Made by a program: the position numbers and the translations under genes | Shown: one piece after another, positions 60,259-64,000 of the stretch | How positions within the stretch are numbered: position 1 is the stretch's first letter | How the letters are laid out: every line of letters starts with the position of its first letter | Source of the DNA: Aeromonas rivipollensis | GTDB taxonomy: Bacteria; Pseudomonadota; Gammaproteobacteria; Enterobacterales; Aeromonadaceae | Assembly: GCF_010974825.1 (NCBI RefSeq) | Contig: NZ_JAAILA010000022.1 | Location: 29,146-93,145, forward strand | DNA: 64,000 bases | Direction: 5' to 3' | The notes under the pieces: model-generated | Told to the model about the DNA's origin: nothing | The model's input: the letters and a program-made list of their open reading frames with translations, nothing else | Database searches by the model: none

Positions 60259-62259
60259 TTGCTCGAAGTCTCCTCCGTGAGTGCTCACGTGAATTCTTCG
60301 CTCTCCCTGGCGCTGCTGCAGCAGATCATCGACCAGTTACCCATGAATATCTTCTGCCGGGATACGGCCGGACGGTACCTGTTTGCCAACAAGGCTTTCG
60401 CCCGGGAGGCCGGGCTGTCTCAGCCGGGCGATCTCATCGGCAAGACGGACGCCGAGATGCCCTGGGGCGATCTGTTCCGCGAGGAGGACGGACGCCTGCT
60501 GGCCGAAGGCAAACCCCTGCTGCACCAGCAATTGCACTGCCACGGCGGCGCCGGCGCCAACTGGATGGAGATCCACAAGGTGCCGCTCTATGACGAGCAG
60601 GGTGACCCCCTCGCCCTCTTCGCCATGGTCAGCGCCATCGACCAGCGCAAGGAGCTGGAGCAGACCTTCCGCCAGCAGCAGCTGCTGCAACGCCGCCTGC
60701 TGGATGCCATCCCTGATCTCATTCGCCTCGAAGATCACCAAGGCGTACTCATCGACTGCAATCAGGCCTTCCTCGACTTCATGGGACTGTCGGCAAGCGA
60801 CGCCCTGGGTCGGCGAGTGCCGCCCCGCCTGCCCGTCGAACAGACCCTGGGACAGGGGGAATATTGCGTGGTGGATGCCCAGGGCAAGGGCCGTCACCTG
60901 GAGGTCACCCGGGTCGAGGTGCCGGATGACGAGGGCAACTCCCTCGGCATTCTCACCCTGAGCCGTGACATCACAGGGCTGCGTACCACCCAGGCCCAGT
61001 TGCAACAGGAGCAGCACTACGACAGCCTCACCGGCCTGCTCAAGCTCTCCCACTTCCTGCAGACCAGCCGCCACCTCGGCGCCCGCAAGGCCAGCCTGCT
61101 GCTGGTGGATCTGCAACATTTTCGCGAGATCAACGATCGCTTCGGCATCCGGGTCGCCGACCGCCTGCTCAGCCAGGTGGCGCGCCGCCTGCAACGGCTG
61201 GCGCCGCCCCAGTCCCTGCTCTGCCGGGTCGCCGCCGATGACTTCGCCCTGCTGCTGCCCGAACTCCCCCTCTCCCTGGATGAGTGGAGCCGCAACCTGC
61301 AACAGGAGCTGATGGCCCCCTACCAGGTCGAGGAGCACAGGATCCAGATCCCGGTGTTCCTCGGCATAGCCCACGGCAAGGCCAAGGAGGCCGAGCGCCT
61401 GCTGAGCCATGCTGAAGCCGCTCTGGCCCAGGGCAAGCGCCAACAGCAGCACTGCACCCTGTTCGACCCCGAGCTCGACGCCAAGCTCAAGCGCCGTCAG
61501 CTCATCGCCGCCCAGCTGCCGCTGGCCATCAAGTCGGCCGAGCTGACCGCCGTCTACCAGCCCATCATCTGCACCCACAGCAACCGGCTGCACGGGGCCG
61601 AGCTGCTCTGCCGCTGGCCTCATCCGGAGTTCGGCATGATCTCCCCCGACGAGTTCATTCCGCTGGCGGAAGAGCTGGGCCTCATCGGCCAGCTCGGCCA
61701 GCTGATGCTGGAGCTGGGTTGTGCCCAGCTGGCCCGCTGGCAGGTGGCGGCCCCGGACCTGGTGCTCTCCATCAACCTGTCACCGCTGCAGTTCCGCGAT
61801 CCCGAACTCTGCCCGCAGATCTTCGACTGCATCGAGCGCCACGGGCTGGCCCCCTGGCAGCTGGAACTGGAGATCACCGAAGGGGTGCTGATGGAGAATG
61901 CCGACGAGATAGAGAGCAACCTCGCCTGCCTCATCGAGGCGGGCTTCCAGCTCGCCATCGACGACTTCGGCACAGGTTACTGCTCCCTCGCCTACCTGCC
62001 CAGGCTGCAGGTGGCCACCCTCAAGCTCGACAGAAGCTTCACCCAGGGGCTGGCCAGCAACCAGGCTACCACCGCCATAGTGCGCTCCGTCATCGGGCTC
62101 GGCCATGAACTCGGTATCAGGATCACCGCCGAAGGAGTGGAAACCGTGGAGCAGCAGGCCTGGCTGGCACAGGCGGGCTGCGATCGCCTGCAGGGTTACC
62201 TGTTCAGCCGCCCCCTGCCCCCCGCCGAGTTTGCCCGCAACTACCAGTTGCCCGACTGA
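60259..62259 (+). CDS. PAS-PAS-GGDEF(degenerate)-EAL signalling protein
   Basis: 666-residue cytoplasmic protein for cyclic-di-GMP turnover. Two PAS domains lie at about 15-130 and 135-245. The GGDEF-like domain (about 250-400) reads AADDF at the active site, so diguanylate cyclase activity is unlikely. The EAL domain (about 410-655) keeps NLSPLQF, ITEGVLM, DDFGTGYCSL, LKLDRSF and EGVET residues, but its signature is GAELLCRW, giving ELL for EAL with the metal-binding Glu retained. It is likely a phosphodiesterase. The start is uncertain: TTG at 60259 or GTG at 60277, neither with a clear ribosome site. Confidence 0.88.
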   Translation: MLEVSSVSAHVNSSLSLALLQQIIDQLPMNIFCRDTAGRYLFANKAFAREAGLSQPGDLIGKTDAEMPWGDLFREEDGRLLAEGKPLLHQQLHCHGGAGANWMEIHKVPLYDEQGDPLALFAMVSAIDQRKELEQTFRQQQLLQRRLLDAIPDLIRLEDHQGVLIDCNQAFLDFMGLSASDALGRRVPPRLPVEQTLGQGEYCVVDAQGKGRHLEVTRVEVPDDEGNSLGILTLSRDITGLRTTQAQLQQEQHYDSLTGLLKLSHFLQTSRHLGARKASLLLVDLQHFREINDRFGIRVADRLLSQVARRLQRLAPPQSLLCRVAADDFALLLPELPLSLDEWSRNLQQELMAPYQVEEHRIQIPVFLGIAHGKAKEAERLLSHAEAALAQGKRQQQHCTLFDPELDAKLKRRQLIAAQLPLAIKSAELTAVYQPIICTHSNRLHGAELLCRWPHPEFGMISPDEFIPLAEELGLIGQLGQLMLELGCAQLARWQVAAPDLVLSINLSPLQFRDPELCPQIFDCIERHGLAPWQLELEITEGVLMENADEIESNLACLIEAGFQLAIDDFGTGYCSLAYLPRLQVATLKLDRSFTQGLASNQATTAIVRSVIGLGHELGIRITAEGVETVEQQAWLAQAGCDRLQGYLFSRPLPPAEFARNYQLPD

Positions 62260-62271
62260 CTCGCGCACAGC

Positions 62272-62298
62272 AAAAAGGCCACTTGAAGTGGCCTTTTT
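62272..62298 (+). terminator. Terminator of the EAL protein gene
   Basis: AAAAAGGCCACTT/AAGTGGCCTTTTT palindrome; it can act in both directions and so also backs the convergent rraB. Confidence 0.9.
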
Positions 62299-62303
62299 AT
62301 TAT

Positions 62304-62450
62304 CTGTCGAGGGCATGGGCAACATCTTCGCGATGCGCTGACGAGTACACCTTACTCCTGGAAGTAGGTGCCCCAGCCGTCGTAGTCCACGCCGTATTTT
62401 TCGAGGGAAAAACGGTCAGCATCTTCTCACCGGCAACCAGGAAGACACTC
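62304..62450 (-). pseudogene. Decayed tandem copies of the rraB 3' end
   Basis: Bases 62352-62405 repeat the last 18 codons of rraB (62451-62504) with a single mismatch, and the similarity continues with a small insertion to about 62428 (CAGCATCTTCTCA). A third, worse copy lies at 62305-62336 (TCGAGGGCATGGGCAACATC). The distances between corresponding CGAGG marks are 94 and 99 bases. The middle copy still reads EKYGVDYDGWGTYFQE and stop. Confidence 0.88.
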
Positions 62451-62798
62451 TTACTCCTGGAAGTAGGTGCCCCAGCCGTCGTAATCCACGCCGTATTTTT
62501 CGAGGATCGGCAGCATCTTCTCAATATCGGCCACTATGGTCTCGATATCCAGCTTGCACTCCACAGTGGCATCGAAGCAGAAGATGGTGGCACCGTCGTC
62601 CAGCTCCATCTCCTCAGCATCTGTCACCTCGAAGCCGGCCTTGAACAGGTCCACCGCCGCCTTCTCCAGCAGATCGAAGTTCTGACAGGCAAAGTGGTGC
62701 TCAATCTCGTAGTCCAGACTCGGGTTGCTGCCATCGGCCAGCAGCTCGTTGACGATGGCGGTGGTCTCGTCGCGCCACTCTTGCATGTTGATACTCAT
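62451..62798 (-). CDS. rraB: Regulator of ribonuclease E activity B
   Basis: 115-residue acidic protein that binds and inhibits RNase E in relatives. The DYEIEHHFACQNFDLLEKAAVDLFKAGFEV core (about 29-58) and the C-terminal ILEKYGVDYDGWGTYFQE are typical. Start at 62798 (MSINMQEWRDETTA); an internal ATG (MQEW) is possible. It is a single gene, convergent to the EAL protein gene. Copies of its 3' end lie directly downstream. Confidence 0.95.
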   Translation of the reverse strand: MSINMQEWRDETTAIVNELLADGSNPSLDYEIEHHFACQNFDLLEKAAVDLFKAGFEVTDAEEMELDDGATIFCFDATVECKLDIETIVADIEKMLPILEKYGVDYDGWGTYFQE

Positions 62799-63375
62799 AT
62801 AAACCCCAGGCGGTATTGGATGGATGTCAGCCCCTGCTGGCAGGCACGCTGCGGCCGCGTTAGCCCGGGTCGCCGCCAGGGGGATGGTTGCGGCAAAGCA
62901 TACCCGCAGAGCGCAACCGGCTCAATGCGGCGGACCAAGATAACTGCCTTGCCCGACCCCCGCCCAAATGGCGGTGTCCGCAAAAAGGTCAAAAAGTGCA
63001 ATAACCCGCCTTTGACAGGCGCCACCACAGATACCGTCCCCCCCCCAGCTCAAGGAAAACAAAATACATTGCAGGATCTTTGGGGATCAGTGTTTTCCAC
63101 CATGGAGCTACTGATGACCAAGGGTCAGCCCGGGAGCATAAAAGAACTCGTTTGAATGACACACCGTCAGAAGCAAGGCCCCCGCTCATCGGCTCGCCCC
63201 TTGTGATTGGGCATCAGGTCATGGCCGTCATTGAGCCATGACGTTCGTTCAAGGGATCTGGCCTCCTTTACTCACGTTGCCCATGAACACAGCGCGACAG
63301 GGCGGGAAAAATGGGGGAAAGCAGGATCGATTGCTCGGTTATCGAGCGAACGGCACCGCAATCTGCCCCCAGCGG
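62799..63375. other. Intergenic region between rraB and the tRNA-Phe promoter
   Basis: About 580 bases without a convincing gene. It holds a perfect 8-bp hairpin GTCATGGC/GCCATGAC (63218-63242), a second small hairpin GCTCG/CGAGC (63332-63346) and a run of ten C (63043 onward). The rraB promoter should lie near 62830-62960. No small ORF with a ribosome site stood out. Confidence 0.4.
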
Positions 63376-63404
63376 TTGACACCTAGACGCAGAAAGGGTT
63401 TAAT
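63376..63404 (+). promoter_or_regulatory. Sigma-70 promoter of the tRNA-Phe-tRNA-Asn operon
   Basis: TTGACA (63376-63381) and TTTAAT (63399-63404) spaced by 17 bp, followed by a GCGCGCCG discriminator and the tRNA 11 bases later. Confidence 0.85.
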
Positions 63405-63414
63405 GCGCGCCGTT

Positions 63415-63490
63415 GCCCAGATAGCTCAGTCGGTAGAGCAGGGGATTGAAAATCCCCGTGTCGGCGGTTCGATTCCGTCTCTGGGCACCA
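63415..63490 (+). tRNA. tRNA-Phe (anticodon GAA)
   Basis: 76-base tRNA with anticodon loop ATTGAAAAT, TTCGATT T-loop and encoded CCA end. Confidence 0.97.
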
Positions 63491-63495
63491 ATAAT

Positions 63496-63571
63496 TCCTC
63501 CTTAGTTCAGTCGGTAGAACGGCGGACTGTTAATCCGTATGTCGCTGGTTCAAGTCCAGCAGGAGGAGCCA
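63496..63571 (+). tRNA. tRNA-Asn (anticodon GTT)
   Basis: 76-base tRNA with anticodon loop CTGTTAATC, TTCAAGT T-loop and encoded CCA-type end (GCCA); five bases after tRNA-Phe. Confidence 0.97.
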
Positions 63572-63581
63572 AATTCGAAAG

Positions 63582-63606
63582 GCCCGCTCATCTGAGCGGG
63601 CTTTTC
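63582..63606 (+). terminator. Terminator of the tRNA-Phe-tRNA-Asn operon
   Basis: GCCCGCTCA/TGAGCGGGC stem followed by TTTTCTG. Confidence 0.85.
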
Positions 63607-63635
63607 TGCATCTCCCCTTCCCGAAACGTCATTCC

Positions 63636-63857
63636 CTAATAGCGATTCTCGTCGCCGTGCCAGACATGTCCGGCGGAACATGCCCGGGCGACCTCGTGAC
63701 AAGGGTCATCGGCATGACAGCGGAAGAAATGCTGATCTTGTTGCAGCAGAAGCGAACTCATCGAGTGGCTGATACCGGCCAGAGCCTCGCCAGCGGTCAA
63801 TCCTGCAACCCGGTGATCTGTGGCCAAATGAGCCAGTACTCTTTCACGACTATTCAT
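63636..63857 (-). CDS. 73-residue hypothetical protein
   Basis: Starts MNSRERVLAHLATDHRVAGL with a strong ribosome site (GAGGGAGGCG, four bases before the ATG). The C-terminal half is rich in Cys and His (RCHADDPCHEVARACSAGHVWHGDENRY in two parts: CHADDPCHE and ACSAGHVWHGDENRY), which could bind a metal. It has no signal peptide or membrane segment. I do not recognise the family. It is convergent to the tRNA operon. Confidence 0.6.
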   Translation of the reverse strand: MNSRERVLAHLATDHRVAGLTAGEALAGISHSMSSLLLQQDQHFFRCHADDPCHEVARACSAGHVWHGDENRY

Positions 63858-63977
63858 GATCGCCTCCCTCTGTGGATCCCGTCGTAAATTGACCATAGCA
63901 GCAGGTATCTGACTACCGCAAACCCGCGCCAGCCAAGGGCTCCAGGCCGGTCCATCGCTGACGGAAAGGGGGGGCAA

Positions 63978-64000
63978 ATGAAAGGCTATGTCCCAATTAC
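63978..64000 (+). CDS. Possible start of a gene running off the right edge
   Basis: An ATG at 63978 (MKGYVPI) follows a purine-rich stretch (AAAGGGGGGGCAA) that could serve as a ribosome site. Only seven codons lie in the window, so its identity is unknown and it may be chance. Confidence 0.25.

Noticed and set aside
63238..63639. Protein-coding frame across the tRNA-Phe and tRNA-Asn genes
   Set aside because: It reads through two perfect tRNA genes and a stable RNA promoter, with no ribosome site.

Overview
The window is a 64 kb piece of a high-GC gammaproteobacterial chromosome, most likely an Aeromonas. The reasons are the gene order and the secreted-enzyme repertoire: pepD-gpt-frsA-crl-proB-proA and orn-rsgA-psd match the order seen in enteric bacteria (phoE is missing between crl and proB), tRNA-Gly genes lie beside orn and tRNA-Ala genes beside gltX, and there are a multidomain GH18 chitinase, an ExeM-type nuclease with a GlyGly-CTERM tail and an FNR/CRP-type regulatory landscape. 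The genus is an inference; no 16S or ribosomal protein gene is present. No prophage, insertion sequence or CRISPR array was seen.

Layout. 0-6.5 kb: mogA, a DUF2541 protein, a secreted nuclease, a di-haem cytochrome c peroxidase, an alpha carbonic anhydrase and the psuK-psuG pseudouridine catabolism pair. 6.5-17.7 kb: a nitrate assimilation island read leftward. nasA-cobA makes nitrite and the sirohaem precursor; nrtA-nrtB-nrtD-nirB-nirD imports nitrate and reduces nitrite to ammonium. nasT, an ANTAR antiterminator, sits between the two operons, and each operon begins with a leader holding an ANTAR-type hexaloop hairpin that overlaps an intrinsic terminator, with a sigma-54-like promoter just upstream. 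17.7-28.2 kb: an RNA methyltransferase, a periplasmic binding protein, a universal stress protein, an L,D-transpeptidase-fold protein, proBA, crl, frsA, gpt, pepD and two very small genes (29 and 39 codons) with their own ribosome sites, terminators and CRP/FNR-like sites. 28.4-34.6 kb: a peptide ABC transporter operon of the Yej/Dpp type. 35.3-43.1 kb: a TonB2-type energy transduction operon (TonB-dependent receptor, DUF3450, TtpC, ExbB, ExbD, TonB, TPR). 43.3-49.0 kb: divergent chitinase and extracellular nuclease. 49.1-56.5 kb: five identical tRNA-Ala(GGC), gltX, a chemotaxis receptor, an OapA/LysM-like protein, a cold-shock protein, five identical tRNA-Gly(GCC) and orn. 56.6-64 kb: rsgA-psd and small genes, a PAS-PAS-GGDEF-EAL protein, rraB, tRNA-Phe, tRNA-Asn and a small hypothetical gene.

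The most unusual signal is a repeated one: several otherwise normal genes carry a diverged partial copy of their own end. nirD, proB and rraB have one to three decayed copies of their 3' end plus 3' flank lying directly downstream. nirB and an oppD-like gene have an in-frame duplication of their first 14-19 codons, and an oppF-like gene is preceded by a 33-codon mini-ORF beginning with a copy of its first 15 codons. The nirBD pair is flanked on both sides. I read this as possible scars of allele replacement by imperfect recombination, or of some element that repeatedly rebuilds gene ends; tandem slippage is the simpler alternative.
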